Below are positions 1-9,165 of a stretch of 60,000 nt of DNA, piece after piece. How positions within the stretch are numbered: position 1 is the first letter of the stretch; the number at the start of each line of letters is the position of its first letter. The stretch is taken from contig NC_079888.1 of assembly GCF_029227915.1 (NCBI RefSeq), positions 9,967,001 through 10,027,000 on the forward strand, written 5' to 3'. A program made the position numbers and the translations under genes. A model generated the notes under the pieces. The model had not been told where the DNA came from, did not search any database, and saw nothing but the letters and a program-made list of their open reading frames with translations. This DNA is from Hydractinia symbiolongicarpus. Its lineage: Eukaryota > Cnidaria > Hydrozoa > Anthoathecata > Hydractiniidae.

Positions 1-125
1 CTTCGGGTCCATCGTACACATTTTATTCTTTTCATAAATATTTGAAACTCTCCACAGTTTTTAAAACTTGAAAATTCTTGACCAAGCCAAATAGAGATGA
101 TCTGAGGAAGAGCTGAAGAGGAAGG

Positions 126-1273
126 ATGGACGTCATCCGAGACTATTTTGTAAAAGGCTTTTCTTATTCTGAAATAATTGGGTTATTGAAACATGTTCAT
201 GGGATTGAAATTAGTTTATCGACTCTTAAACGAAGACTCAGACAGCATGGCTTGAAACGTAGAGCTGTAGAGGAAAATCGTAATTAAAATCAGGAACTTG
301 TTTCAAGCAATCCAGGAGATCAGGAGATGAATGGTAGTGGTTCCATCTTAGTTTATCGTAGAATGCGAGCAGCAATGATGTCTGGGTCAATTATTTGTCG
401 TCACAAAGACGTAAGATTGATAATAAAATCGTTAAACCCCGAAGGAGTAATTCTTAGAAAAAACAGACGACTTCACAGACGCAAATATGTTTCGCGAGGG
501 CCTGATTACGCATGGCACATTGACGGTCATGACAAATTGAAAGCCTTCCTTTCGATCCACGGTTGTATTGATGGCTTCTTGAGAAAATTAATCTGGCTTG
601 AAGTGGGATCCTCCAATGAACTCCCGGAAGTCGTAGCAAAATTTTATTTAGACTCGATCAAGAAATTGGGAGGTATACCCAGTCAGATCAAGGCAGATGA
701 CGGTACCGAACATTCTTTGATTGAGCCAATTCATGTTTATTTACATAGTTCAACTGACAGTCAAAACAGCTTGGGTTCTTTTAGTATTATCTCTTCCCCG
801 GAAAATCAAAGAATTAAGTCCTACTGGTCTACCTTACAGCGTGATCGCATTGGTTGGTGGAAATCATTTTTCAGAGATATGACCGACCTCAATGTTTTTA
901 CGAGTTCGGATCCTGTGTTAGTCGATTGCATACGTTTTTGCTTTATGCGTTAATCCGCAAGGAGTTACAGACTGTTCGGGATGAGTGGAATTCACAAATT
1001 ATTTCTAAAAGTAGGAACTCTGGCCCTCGTGGAAGACCGGATGTAATGTATTACTTGCCACATTTGTATCATTCCACTGATTGCCTAATAAACGTACATG
1101 CTGATAAAATTGAACAATTTTATCCATGCGTTACCCACAACACAGTTGAAGATGTTTCCCCCGAGTTTAAGGAGTTCGCACAAACTTTGATGCAGCAAAA
1201 TGGATGGGAATTTCCTAATGTTGTCTGTACATGTACTTGCTATCAAAGATCGAACAGTATTCATAGAACATAA
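126..1273 (+). pseudogene. Decayed rve-type integrase/transposase gene
   Basis: This encodes an integrase of the eukaryotic rve family that catalyses DNA strand transfer in mobile elements. An N-terminal helix-turn-helix-like segment (126-284) is followed by an in-frame TAA at 285-287. The catalytic core in the same frame shows WHIDGHDK (first Asp codon at 522) and KADDGTE (second Asp). The third acidic position, normally Glu in NQRIE-x-WW, reads NQRIKSYW, so the catalytic Glu is replaced by Lys. Near 945, within FCFMR, the frame shifts and the C-terminal part (LIRKELQ, GRPDVMYYLP) continues to the TAA at 1271-1273. Stop, frameshift and lost active-site residue all indicate a dead copy. The family resembles integrases I recall as IS3EU-type, but that name is uncertain. 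It faces the HECT-like gene that follows. Confidence 0.8.
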
Positions 1274-1557
1274 TGAACTGTTTAAACTCTTTTTTAATCC
1301 AAATTTAGTATTACGTGTTTAATATCGAAGTATGAAACAGACCCCTTCATAATTTTCAGGCATTCTTCAATTTTCCCAGATATTTATACAATTGATAAAA
1401 AAAAACACAATAAAAATAAATCGAAACAAATTTTTTTATTGGACCTAAAAACCCTCTTAAAAATTGTATAAAAAGTGTTAACAAAACAGAATACTGGAAA
1501 CTCTATTGTCTGTCAGTTCAAACATAACAACCAAACAAAAAAGGATCTAAAATCAGT

Positions 1558-3639
1558 TTAAATGATGTCCAGCTCCCATTCAGATGATTGCAATATATTG
1601 CTGAATTCTTCACGGAGTTCGCAATAATTATTATAAGTTGAAGGAAGTTCTAAGCTTGGTGTGCATGTGTGGTCTACGACCAGCTACTGGTCTACGACTA
1701 AAATTCGATTCCGGTCGCGTGAAATTTATTTCTAATGTATCAACAACCATGTTATCTGATCCTGTTATGAACTTCATAAATTTTTTCAACATAATGGTTT
1801 CCAAACCTCTCACATACCGCTTTAAATAAATGAATGAGTCTTGTTCAGCACTGCTACTCGTATGGACATTTTTGAACAAGGCTACAACCTTTTTTGTGGT
1901 TGGTTCCAATCTTTCATAAAACTTCACAATATTCTCCATGGATAAAAATTCTGGCTTCTTTTTAACTCTGAAAAGGCAACTTCCCAACATGAGGCTATAA
2001 TGTGACTTTTCTGTACCAGTTCCTGGCGAGCTAATTCAATGATAACTGATTTCACATTTGATTCTGTTACTACAGTTTTACATTTGAATTGTTCCAAAAT
2101 TTCAGCAAATTCATCACTGTGAATAACATTCTCACCTTCGTTTTTACCAATGGCTTTTGTCATCATTTGACTTTCATCTGATGACAAGTATTTCAGGAAT
2201 GAAGATATCAGCAGCTCTTCTGGAACTTCTCCGAACAAACAAAAACATAAAAAAGCTCGACTCAAACTGATTGGAAAGTAGTAACCAGTGTCAACATACC
2301 CCTTTAAAATGATCATGCCAAATGCACGCCACTCTTGTTTGTACAAATCATGCCGAACTTGTGGCACTCTTTCTTGCTCGCCATACAAGTATGCATTGTA
2401 TACTTCATTCCAGAATGAAGAATAAATATCCCGAGAAACACCTGACCCTGCACCATTTTCTTCTTGGCCACGAGGATCAATCCATATATATCGGATGTCA
2501 TCTGTCACATTGATCTAAGATGAAAACCAAAATACATTGTGTCATTGTGTTATATTTTATATATGCAACAAGATAACTGTTATTATAGAAGAGCAACATA
2601 AAATAATAAACTGAATACTTTGGACTTTATGACTTAGGATACCTGGACTTTAAAGAAGATAACTAATTCAATAAGACATGTGTTTTTATTATTGTTTTAT
2701 TGTATTCAGAGAGGGTCTTAATTTTTGTAAAATTCAAAATGGTCTCACCTGCTTAGTAATAAATAAATCCATCAAATCTTTCTTTATCGTCATGCGGTGT
2801 ATTTTAGCAATGTGCTGTACTACGTCTGTAACATCAGAACTTGCGCTTGCATTATCCAAATTCGAAGGCTCGTTCCCACCGGTTGCTATAGCTATTAAAG
2901 CTCAAGCTAAAGTTTGAATCCTTCTTTCTCTCAATTGATTTAAAGCCTTTCTTCTTCGTTTTCATTTGAAAGTTGAGAGTCATCATCAACACAAGAAGGT
3001 TCAAACAAATTGCCAAACAAGTTCAAGTTGCTATCTGTAATGCAAGAAGCACTATACTCATTATTTTGGATGCAAATAATACATTGGTTTCCGATATAGC
3101 TGCAATTACAAACAGAACATATACGTCGCCTGCTAATTTCCTTTGGTTCTTCATCTAATGTTTCCCCATTTGGACCACATAACGACTTCATGCACTCTGA
3201 TTCTGCCTCCATGTAACTATTACAGTCATTTTGGTCAAAATACAACATCAAAGCTTTGTATTTAAGCTCTTCAAAATTCAATGGTGTTCCAATTTCCACC
3301 TTGATGAATCGATATCCACCCCCATTTTTCTGTTTTACTATTTTGTATCCTTCTCTCGATGGATTATATCGCTCCCATTTCACTTGTACTTTTTTGATCT
3401 TTCGAGGTGTGTAACTTTTCGAAGAGGATGATGAGGACTTTTTGACTAACTCTTGACAATGAATTGCCAAGACGAGTTTCTGTTTTCCGTTTTTTGTTAG
3501 CACTACTAGTGCTCGAAGAACTTGAAGAACCGTCATCGGGGTTGTTTGCATTACAGTAACTACTTGCTGTTGACTTTGAAGTATTCATCATGTACGATTC
3601 TACCTGGCTGCTTACAATTTGCTCCAGCACGGCGTTCAT
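1558..3639 (-). pseudogene. Decayed HECT-domain E3 ubiquitin ligase-like gene
   Basis: HECT ligases accept ubiquitin on a catalytic Cys and pass it to substrates. The proposed start is the ATG at 3637-3639, followed by a Ser-rich, basic N-terminus. A segment with a Cys cluster (about 3050-3150) follows. A GT-AG intron at about 2515-2753 separates it from the HECT part: DPRGQEENGAGSGVSRD, then an N-lobe with YFPISLSRAF and LFGEVPEELL, then ELARQELVQK and ITGSDN. The C-lobe HTC motif holding the presumed catalytic Cys lies near 1663, followed by LELPSTY, and the frame ends at the TAA at 1558-1560. The frame breaks near 3460, 2943 and 1950. A 10-nt insertion near 1675-1684, a partial duplication of adjacent bases, puts the catalytic Cys out of frame. 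It is convergent with the integrase and may be cargo of the same element. Confidence 0.75.
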
Positions 3640-3689
3640 GTTTGTTTATAATTTAGTATCTTTAATTTTACGGTAGCCGATAGAACCTT

Positions 3690-3915
3690 TCAAAAACAGT
3701 TATAGAAGTTCCAAAGTTTTTTATAGAAGTTTGCAATTTTTTTTACAGAAGTTTTTTGAATTTTTCAATGAAAGTTTTTATTATTATGAATAGAAATTTG
3801 CATTTTTTTCAATAATAGTTACTTCAATTTTTTGTATAGAAGTTTTTGTTTTTTTAAACAGAAGTCTAAATTTTTTGAATAGAAGTCTCAATTTTTTTGT
3901 ATGGAAGTGTGACCC
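3690..3915. repeat. Degenerate T-rich tandem array (ATAGAAGTTTTT-like)
   Basis: About nine imperfect units of roughly 20-28 bp contain ATAGAAGT or ACAGAAGT followed by a T run. The array lies just upstream of the HECT-like gene start. It could be a subterminal repeat of a DNA transposon or a simple satellite. I could not find a matching array at the left end of the window. Confidence 0.6.
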
Positions 3916-4091
3916 TTCAGTGTCATAGTAGTTCTGGTTATAGACGAGAATAAACTGCTTTTCAATCAATCAATCAGTCTATATTTCCAAAAATTAATAA
4001 AATAATTTACAGGAACATACACGAATTAACCTTTAGCATGCTTTGCTCGTGCATGTATGTGTATACATATACCAAAATGAACAACAATACT

Positions 4092-4169
4092 AGAGCAGTA
4101 ATTTTCTGTGATGACCGCCTTATTAACAGTCACGAGTCATATGTTTTCTTTTTAGAAGAGCTGAGATAG
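4092..4169 (+). pseudogene. USP deubiquitinase C-terminal fragment
   Basis: A 25-codon tail with the residues RAVIFCDDRLINSH and FFLEELR ends in TAG. It aligns with the end of the longer USP copy at 23.3-24.1 kb, which ends RAVVPC...FLEELR. Only the last part of the peptidase C19 fold survives, with no catalytic residue. Twenty-two bases after the stop the first A module begins, the same arrangement as at 24.1 and 6.3 kb. Confidence 0.75.
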
Positions 4170-4191
4170 AATATTTTAACCGAAATGAGTC

Positions 4192-4469
4192 AGCAAGGGG
4201 GCTTGACTACACTTAGTCTTGTCTTTGGAGAGTAACGACTTCACTTATTACCCCAGTCAAAAATAAAACAAAATCAAATAAAAATTAAGTTAGCAAGGGG
4301 GTTTGATCATACTAGGTCTTGTCTTTGGAGAGTGACGACTCCACTTATTACCCCAGTTAAAAAATAAATAAATAAATAAAAAAAAAATAAAAAAAATATT
4401 AGCAGGGGGGTTTGATCACACATGATCTTGTCTTTGGGAGAGTAACGACTCCACTTATTACCTGAGTTA
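4192..4469 (+). repeat. A modules, three tandem copies
   Basis: Copies start at about 4192, 4292 and 4401, roughly 100 bp apart. Each begins AGCAAGGGGG or AGCAGGGGGG, contains TCTTGTCTTTGGAG...CTCC, ends TTACCCCAGT or TTACCTGAGT and is followed by an A-rich stretch. The ends can pair (GGGGT/ACCCC) and an inner 5-bp stem TGGAG/CTCCA closes an 8-nt loop. The third copy has CAGG at its start and CCTG at its end, which again can pair. This suggests a maintained hairpin. Confidence 0.8.
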
Positions 4470-4635
4470 AAAACAAAGAATAGCACAGTTGAACAGAAAG
4501 TGGTCAAAGTTAATTTTAGGAAGATAGGGATGTCTAGTTTCTGCTGATGACCGTCCGCGGACCTCTTCGAGGTGACCCAGCTAGACATCCAGGGTACTTA
4601 GGTTCAGAAGCCCTTGGTTAAAGTTCTGTTCATCT
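4470..4635 (+). repeat. D module, copy 1 (second hairpin deleted)
   Basis: The linker from the preceding A module contains AATAGCACAGTTGAACAG. The inverted arms GGATGTCTAG (4528-4537) and CTAGACATCC (4581-4590) enclose CTGATGACC and an ACCTC-TTC-GAGGT hairpin. Compared with the intact copy at 25.16 kb, the segment carrying the second hairpin's 3' side is missing, so the box CGAAAC is absent. Confidence 0.8.
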
Positions 4636-4639
4636 TTTC

Positions 4640-4752
4640 AAATGTGTAGAGGCATGTTCTCTAGAGGAGTACAACCTCTAGCTTGTTTCCAAAGACCTAA
4701 CAGGTTGAGTTCATCATTGCGGTGGCTTGCCACCTCTTTGTAAATTATTTTC
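4640..4752 (+). repeat. E module, copy 1 (5' truncated)
   Basis: The module carries the AGAGG...CCTCT hairpin (TAGAGGAGTACAACCTCTA), the conserved stretch CCAAAGACCTAACAGGTTGAG, in which ACCT/AGGT can pair, and the terminal hairpin GGTGGCTTGCCACC followed by TCTTTGT. It directly follows D, as in the other A-D-E sets. Confidence 0.8.
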
Positions 4753-5194
4753 TTAGTGATAATAGTTACAATATTTACAACGAACGTTTAAGTGGAACAA
4801 AAGGTAAAAAGGATACAAATATGAAGACTGTAGGCGAAATGTTTTTGTAGCAGAGAAATAGTTTCTACAACTTATAATTTAAAATATAGGGATGGGTTAT
4901 CTTTTGAAAACAGATAACTTCGTCTAAAATGCAGTATAGATAAGAATGATGTAGAAATGGGGGTTGCAAATGTGGACACTCACTAATTTTAATGGGTAAG
5001 TAGATAAGTTGTAGTTGATAGAGATTTAGTAGTTTGATATTCATTCCCGTATTTACAACCAGATTTGCCAACATGAGCCTTGTTTCAGTAGATTTTTAGA
5101 ACCCGAAGTTCTAACCGATGGAAAAATTGAGAAACGCAAATCAGCAGGAGTAGTGAAATCTTATTCCCGCATCTTAAAAGGTTTTGAAACATAG
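4753..5194. other. No recognised feature
   Basis: AT-rich sequence without a convincing coding region or repeat match inside this window. Confidence 0.5.
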
Positions 5195-5300
5195 TAAGCA
5201 AGAAAGTGTATTCAGCACCATCTGGGAGCCGAATTCCAGTTTTGACAACCACCGTTCCTGTAGACAAGATACTTCACTGCAGCTTGCTGTATTTGTAAAC
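5195..5300 (+). repeat. C element (structured repeat), diverged copy
   Basis: It begins near AGCAAGAAAGTGTATTCAGC and ends with the hairpin-like GCAGCTTGCTGTATTTGTAAA. The same element, about 85% similar by eye, occurs three times in the triplicated unit (about 12770, 16866 and 20977). Its 3' end resembles those of the B and E elements: a short stem around GCTTGC, then T-rich sequence. Confidence 0.65.
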
Positions 5301-5350
5301 CTTATTCACATCTGGTGAAAGACAACAGAGTTGTTGAATGTGTTTCTTTA

Positions 5351-5527
5351 CGTGACTCTCTCCTGCAACTACCTCTCGTCAGTAATACAGATAAAATGTT
5401 TAATCAGAACTACTCATTGTTAGCAACAATAACTCCGGTACGTTCACCGCAGGTCATTATTGGGCTATGTTAAAGGATCTTGCCACAAATTCTTGGTACC
5501 ACTGCAACGATAGAGCGGTTTGTAAAT
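5351..5527 (+). pseudogene. USP deubiquitinase fragment with frameshift
   Basis: The segment reads DSLLQLPLVSNTDK, then NQNYSLLATI. After a one-base frame change it continues SGTFTAGHYWAMLKDLA and WYHCNDRAV. These are the hallmark C-terminal boxes of peptidase C19, including the catalytic His of GHY and the ND box. It belongs to a USP copy distinct from the others in the window, with GHYWAM rather than GHYTTV. Confidence 0.75.
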
Positions 5528-5779
5528 GCTCTCCACCTATTCTCAACAACATTTCATGTTATATTCTTTGTTACGTTCGCTGTTGATCTGCTTTTTCTTT
5601 CTTTCTTTTACACTTATCATTACGTTAATAAAACCTATACTTCCAGGGTCATGGGGGAGAAAAAGATCAATCCAAGCAGTTTTGTATTACCCCAGTTGGT
5701 TCATTTGAACCAGTTTGCCGTCAATACCCAGAGGGTAAAGAGTTCAGTTCACTCTTCTTTGGTAACTTAAAAGAATCTT

Positions 5780-5841
5780 AGCAAGGGGGTTTGCTCTCAG
5801 CTTGTCTTTGGGTGTAACGACCGCACTTTTTACCCCAGTTC
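5780..5841 (+). repeat. A module, diverged copy
   Basis: It starts AGCAAGGGGGTTTG, has a shortened middle and a changed inner stem, and ends TTTTTACCCCAGTT. It lies between two USP fragments. Confidence 0.7.
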
Positions 5842-6001
5842 AGTAAGGTGCCCAAGTTTTCTAACTTGGACTTCAGGCTTGACAACCCTGCTGTCCTTAG
5901 TCAAAATATGTACAGGCAGGTTCTGTCATGACAACCTCCTGTGTAAGGCTGAGTGTTGGGGCCCTGTAACACATGTGGAAAGCTACAGCCAGAGTCACAA
6001 G

Positions 6002-6279
6002 TTCTGGCGCACAGGAGGGTTTGTGTTTAATTCTTTTTTATATTACCCTGGTACCATTTCCATACCTTTTACCGTAGATGGAAAAGTGAAATTTCGTAAA
6101 AATTTTTAATTAAGGGCTATTATCAACCATTGCGGCAACTTAAATAATGGTCCCTACACAACCTTAACCTTCGACCAATTGGTTCACAGGTGGATACATT
6201 GCAACGATAAAGCAGTAATTTTCTGTGATGACCGCCTTATTAACAGTCACGAGTCATATTCTTTTTAGAAGAGCTGATG
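6002..6279 (+). pseudogene. USP deubiquitinase C-terminal fragment, catalytic His replaced
   Basis: The fragment includes YYPGTISIPFTVDGKV, then an in-frame TAA, then INHCGNLNNGPYTTL and WIHCNDKAV. The GHY catalytic box reads GPY, so the catalytic His is Pro. The terminal FFLEELR is lost through a small deletion that creates an early TAG. It aligns with the copy at 23.3-24.1 kb and is followed 25 bp later by A modules. Confidence 0.8.
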
Positions 6280-6304
6280 TAAGAATATTTTAACCAGAAT
6301 GAGT

Positions 6305-6635
6305 CAGCAAGGGGGCTTGACTACCCTCAGTCTTGTCTTTGGAGAGTGACGACTTCACTTATTACCCCAGTCAAAAATAAAAACAAAATCAAATAAAAAT
6401 TAAGTTAGCAAGAGGGTTTGATCATACTAGTTCTTGTATTTGGAGAGTGACGACTCCACTTATGACTAACTGTCTTGATTATTCCCCCGTTAAAAAAATA
6501 TTAACAGGGGGGTGTGTGTTCACCCATGATCTTGTCTTTGGAGAGTAACGACTCCACTTAATACCTGAGTTAGAAACAGCAAGGGGGTTTGACTGTACCA
6601 GGTCCTATCTTTGGAGAGTAACGACTCAGTTATTA
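6305..6635 (+). repeat. A modules, four tandem copies
   Basis: Copies start at about 6305, 6407, 6503 and 6578. The second carries an insertion before its 3' end, the third ends TACCTGAGT, and the last is cut short at CGACTCAGTTATT where Penelope-like RT sequence begins. The spacing of 75-102 bp and the A-rich linkers match the array at 4.2 kb. Confidence 0.75.
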
Positions 6636-6639
6636 AAAA

Positions 6640-7551
6640 ATATTGAAAAGTTAAATTCTCGATCGCGTGGCAAATGCATGTCTACATTTGATTTTTCAAT
6701 GCTGTACACTATGATTCCTCATGAAAAGTTACTTTCTGTCTTCAATGATCTAGTTGATTTCTGTTTTCAAGGAGATACAAAAAAATATGTTCCAGTTAAT
6801 AAGTATGGAGCTATCCGGTCAAACACGATGTTGTATTTGATAAGGAGAAAGCGAAAGAAGGCTTAAAGTATGTCATGGATAATTGTTTCTTCACATGTGG
6901 CAATACCATGTTTCAACAGGTGATCGGCATTCCTATGGGATCAGATCCAGCACCTTTCATGGCAAACCAATTTTTGTTTTCTTACGAAAGTCAATGGGTT
7001 AAAAACCTTAAGAAAAAAGATCTTCGTTTAGCTAGAAAATTTGGTAATGTTTCCAGATTTATTGATGATTTGATTGCGATTAATGTTGATGGACTGTTCG
7101 GAAAACATTTTAAAGAAATTTATCCCAAAGAGCTTGAATTAAAAAGGGATCTAATGTTGATCTAAGAAATATGCTTGGTCACCATGACCAAGCATATTTC
7201 TTAGATTTAGACATCACTTTAATCAACAGACAATTTTCTTTAAGTCTGTTTGATAAAAGAGATGGATTTCCATTCTCAATTGTGCGAATGCTGTACAAAA
7301 GCAGTAACATACCATCAAGTATGTTTTATTCGTCAATTGGAGCTGAAATCCTCAGAATCGGCCCAGCTACTTCCAAAAAAAATGACTTCGTTAATTCCAC
7401 CCAGAACCTATTACAAAGGATGTTTCAGCAAGGTGCCAAGTTAGATAAGGTTCATAAAGTGCTTAACAAAATGTATGGTCGTCATGACATACTTAAAAGA
7501 TTTGCACTTAACTCTAGAGATTTCTTTAATCAGGTAGTGAAAGTTCACTAA
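6640..7551 (+). pseudogene. Penelope-like reverse transcriptase fragment
   Basis: The RT boxes appear in order: FDFSMLYTMIPHEKL, FQQVIGIPMGSDPAPFMAN, FIDDLIAINVDG (with the FIDD catalytic box), then FLDLDITL, DKRDGFPFSIVRM and FYSSIGAEILRI. IPHxxL and IPMGSxPAPxxAN are typical of Penelope-like RTs as I know them. The frame breaks at about 6865 and about 7165, the second at a perfect palindrome. The 5' part of the gene is missing, and no GIY-YIG endonuclease follows the stop at 7549-7551. Downstream come an A-like 3' end, a D module and half of an E module. Confidence 0.75.
7160..7206. repeat. Perfect 22-bp inverted repeat with 3-nt loop
   Basis: Arms 7160-7181 and 7185-7206 are exact reverse complements around CCA. 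The right arm encodes the conserved RT segment leading into FLDLD. The left arm replaces normal coding sequence and introduces a stop. This looks like a snap-back or template-switch copy. Confidence 0.9.
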
Positions 7552-7559
7552 ATATATAA

Positions 7560-7725
7560 AAAGGTAATATTACACCCAGGTTTAAGTGAAAGAAAGAGAG
7601 ACTGAGTCACTGCTGATGACCCTTACAGAGACCTTAGTTAAGTTGAACCCGCTCAGCTTCTAAGTATATCAGCTAGTTCAGTGAAAGGGTTCGAAACTGC
7701 TGATATACTAGGTTGGATAGGATTG
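7560..7725 (+). repeat. D module, copy 2 (RT-associated)
   Basis: The A-like end ATTACACCCAGGTT precedes it. The first stem is CTGAG (7602-7606) with CTCAG (7652-7656), enclosing CTGATGACCC. The second stem is AGTATATCAGC (7663-7673) with GCTGATATACT (7699-7709), plus AGTT/AACT around a 16-nt loop ending TTCGA. Loop bases AAGGGT (7685-7690) can pair with ACCCTT (7619-7624). The stems differ in sequence from the other D copies but keep the same fold. Confidence 0.8.
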
Positions 7726-7740
7726 GGGGTGTTGATATAA

Positions 7741-7806
7741 TTAAACCAAAGACCTAACAGGTTGAGTTCATGATTGCGAAGGCATGCCACCTCTTTGTAA
7801 ATTTTT
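7741..7806 (+). repeat. E module, 3' half (RT-associated)
   Basis: It carries CCAAAGACCTAACAGGTTGAG and GCCACCTCTTTGTAAATT as in full E modules, but the terminal stem is degraded (GAAGGCATGCCACC). Confidence 0.8.
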
Positions 7807-7904
7807 TTCTCTTTGAAAAAAATTAAAATTGTAAAATAGTAATAATAAAAATATGTTCTCTTTTCTGAATTGTGTCGCTTGAAATGTATGTCGTTGTATT
7901 GATA

Positions 7905-8205
7905 GTTAAGATTGTGACGGTTGGTAGCGCTCTGTTAGTTCGTTGGAAGTGTGGTTTGGCACTCTACACTAGAGCATAAACTGTGGCAGAGTTGTGCTAG
8001 GTTCATGTCTATCAATACATTGCTGGATATTTCTACATGGTTATGTCATTTCGAACATTGTATTTTGGGGTTAGTCTTTGCATTATCAGATATTTTTACT
8101 GTGGCGGTTGGTTGCGCTCCCCCAATGTTTGTTGGTGTAGTAGGTGGCGCTCTACACAAGTGCACAAAGTGTGGTAGGGTTTGTGTAATGTTAAGGTTTG
8201 ATATG
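7905..8205 (+). repeat. Diverged tandem duplication, period about 187 bp
   Basis: GTGACGGTTGGTAGCGCTC with GGCACTCTACACTAG at about 7914 recurs as GTGGCGGTTGGTTGCGCTC with GGCGCTCTACACAAG at about 8100. No protein family is recognised. Confidence 0.5.
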
Positions 8206-8332
8206 CTTTGTGGTTTATGATACAATGCTCATTTTAGTAATCTTAGGATAAGTTATTTATCTCTTGTTCACATATTCCATAATTTTGATAGTTATGTTAA
8301 CAAATTTTTTTAACAGATGACTGTAACTGTCT

Positions 8333-8466
8333 TAATTATTACCCCAGTCAAAAAGGAAAAAAAACAAAAAAAACAAAAAACAAAATAAAAATTATGTCAG
8401 CAAGGGGGTTTGACTGCACTGGTCTTATCTTTGGAAAGTGACGACTCCACTTCTTACCCCAGCCAC
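8333..8466 (+). repeat. A modules, one partial and one full
   Basis: A 3' end ATTATTACCCCAGTC (about 8337-8351) is followed by an A-rich linker and a full copy starting at AGCAAGGGGGTTTGA (8399) and ending CTTACCCCAG (about 8462). Confidence 0.75.
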
Positions 8467-8489
8467 ACAAGGTTGTACAGGGTAGGACA

Positions 8490-8650
8490 GATGAAAAGTT
8501 ATGGATGAAAGGAATGTCTAGTTCCTGCTCAAGACTGTTTGCAGACCTCTTTTGAGGTGACTAAGCTGGGGATTTTGGGTACCTTCGTTCAGGAATATGA
8601 GTCGAAACCCTTGTACCCTTTACAGAAGTCCTGTCTTACTCTCTCTGTCT
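8490..8650 (+). repeat. D module, subfamily 2 copy
   Basis: The boxes are CTCAAGACT instead of CTGATGACC, ACCTC-TTTT-GAGGT, GGGTACC...GTACCC, and GAGTCGAAACC. GACT and AGTC can pair, replacing GACC/GGTC of subfamily 1. Confidence 0.75.
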
Positions 8651-8679
8651 GTTTGTTTGTTCACTTTTTGTGCCAATTA

Positions 8680-8812
8680 TCTCCTTGGAAAAAGGAAGAA
8701 TTGTGTTCCTTTATATGAGCATATTCTTTAGAGGAGCAAAACCTCTAGAATATAAATTTTAAAGCTTAACTGGGGGAGTTTATCATTGTGCGTGCACTTT
8801 GTAATTTTCATT
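8680..8812 (+). repeat. E module, subfamily 2 copy
   Basis: It contains CTCCTTGGAAAAAGGAAG, TTTAGAGGAGCAAAACCTCTAG, and TTTATCATTGTGCGTGCAC with GTGC/GCAC arms in place of the GGTGGC/GCCACC hairpin. Confidence 0.65.
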
Positions 8813-8815
8813 CTC

Positions 8816-8985
8816 AAAGAATAGCACAGTTGAACAGAAAGTGGTCAAAGGTTACTTTAGAAAGATAGGGTTGTCTAGTTTCTGCTGATGACCGTCCGCG
8901 GTCCTCTTTGAGGTGACCCAGCTAGACATCCAGGGTTAAATATGGGTCGAAACCTACCTGGCCTTGGTTAAAGTTCTGTTCATCT
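8816..8985 (+). repeat. D module, subfamily 1 copy with internal deletion
   Basis: The linker AATAGCACAGTTGAACAG precedes GTTGTCTAG, CTGATGACC and CTAGACATCC. The second hairpin is shortened but keeps GGGTCGAAACC. Confidence 0.8.
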
Positions 8986-9009
8986 TTTCAAATGTGTTTT
9001 TTTTATTTC

Positions 9010-9117
9010 TTTAATTAATTCCTTGAAAAAAGGGAGAATTGTGCTTTTAGACGCATTTTCTCCAACCTCTAGCTTATTTCCAAAGACCAAAAGGTTGAGT
9101 TCATCATTGCGGTGGCT
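9010..9117 (+). repeat. E module split by LINE insertion (left part)
   Basis: It runs from AATTAATTCCTTGAAAAAAGG to GCGGTGGCT, where LINE sequence begins. The missing right part, GCCACCTCTTTGTAAATT, is found immediately after the LINE tail at 12568. Confidence 0.8.
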
Positions 9118-9165
9118 CGTGTTCATCGTGGTATGGTCGTATCGTGGTAGGTCATACATTAAAGA

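Noticed and set aside
2322-2513. Plus- and minus-strand alternative frames over the HECT region
   Set aside because: Shadows of the HECT-like coding frame, which alone shows family motifs.
7687-7699. tRNA-like B box (GGTTCGAAAC) in the D module
   Set aside because: No matching A box or cloverleaf. The other D copies lack the B-box consensus.
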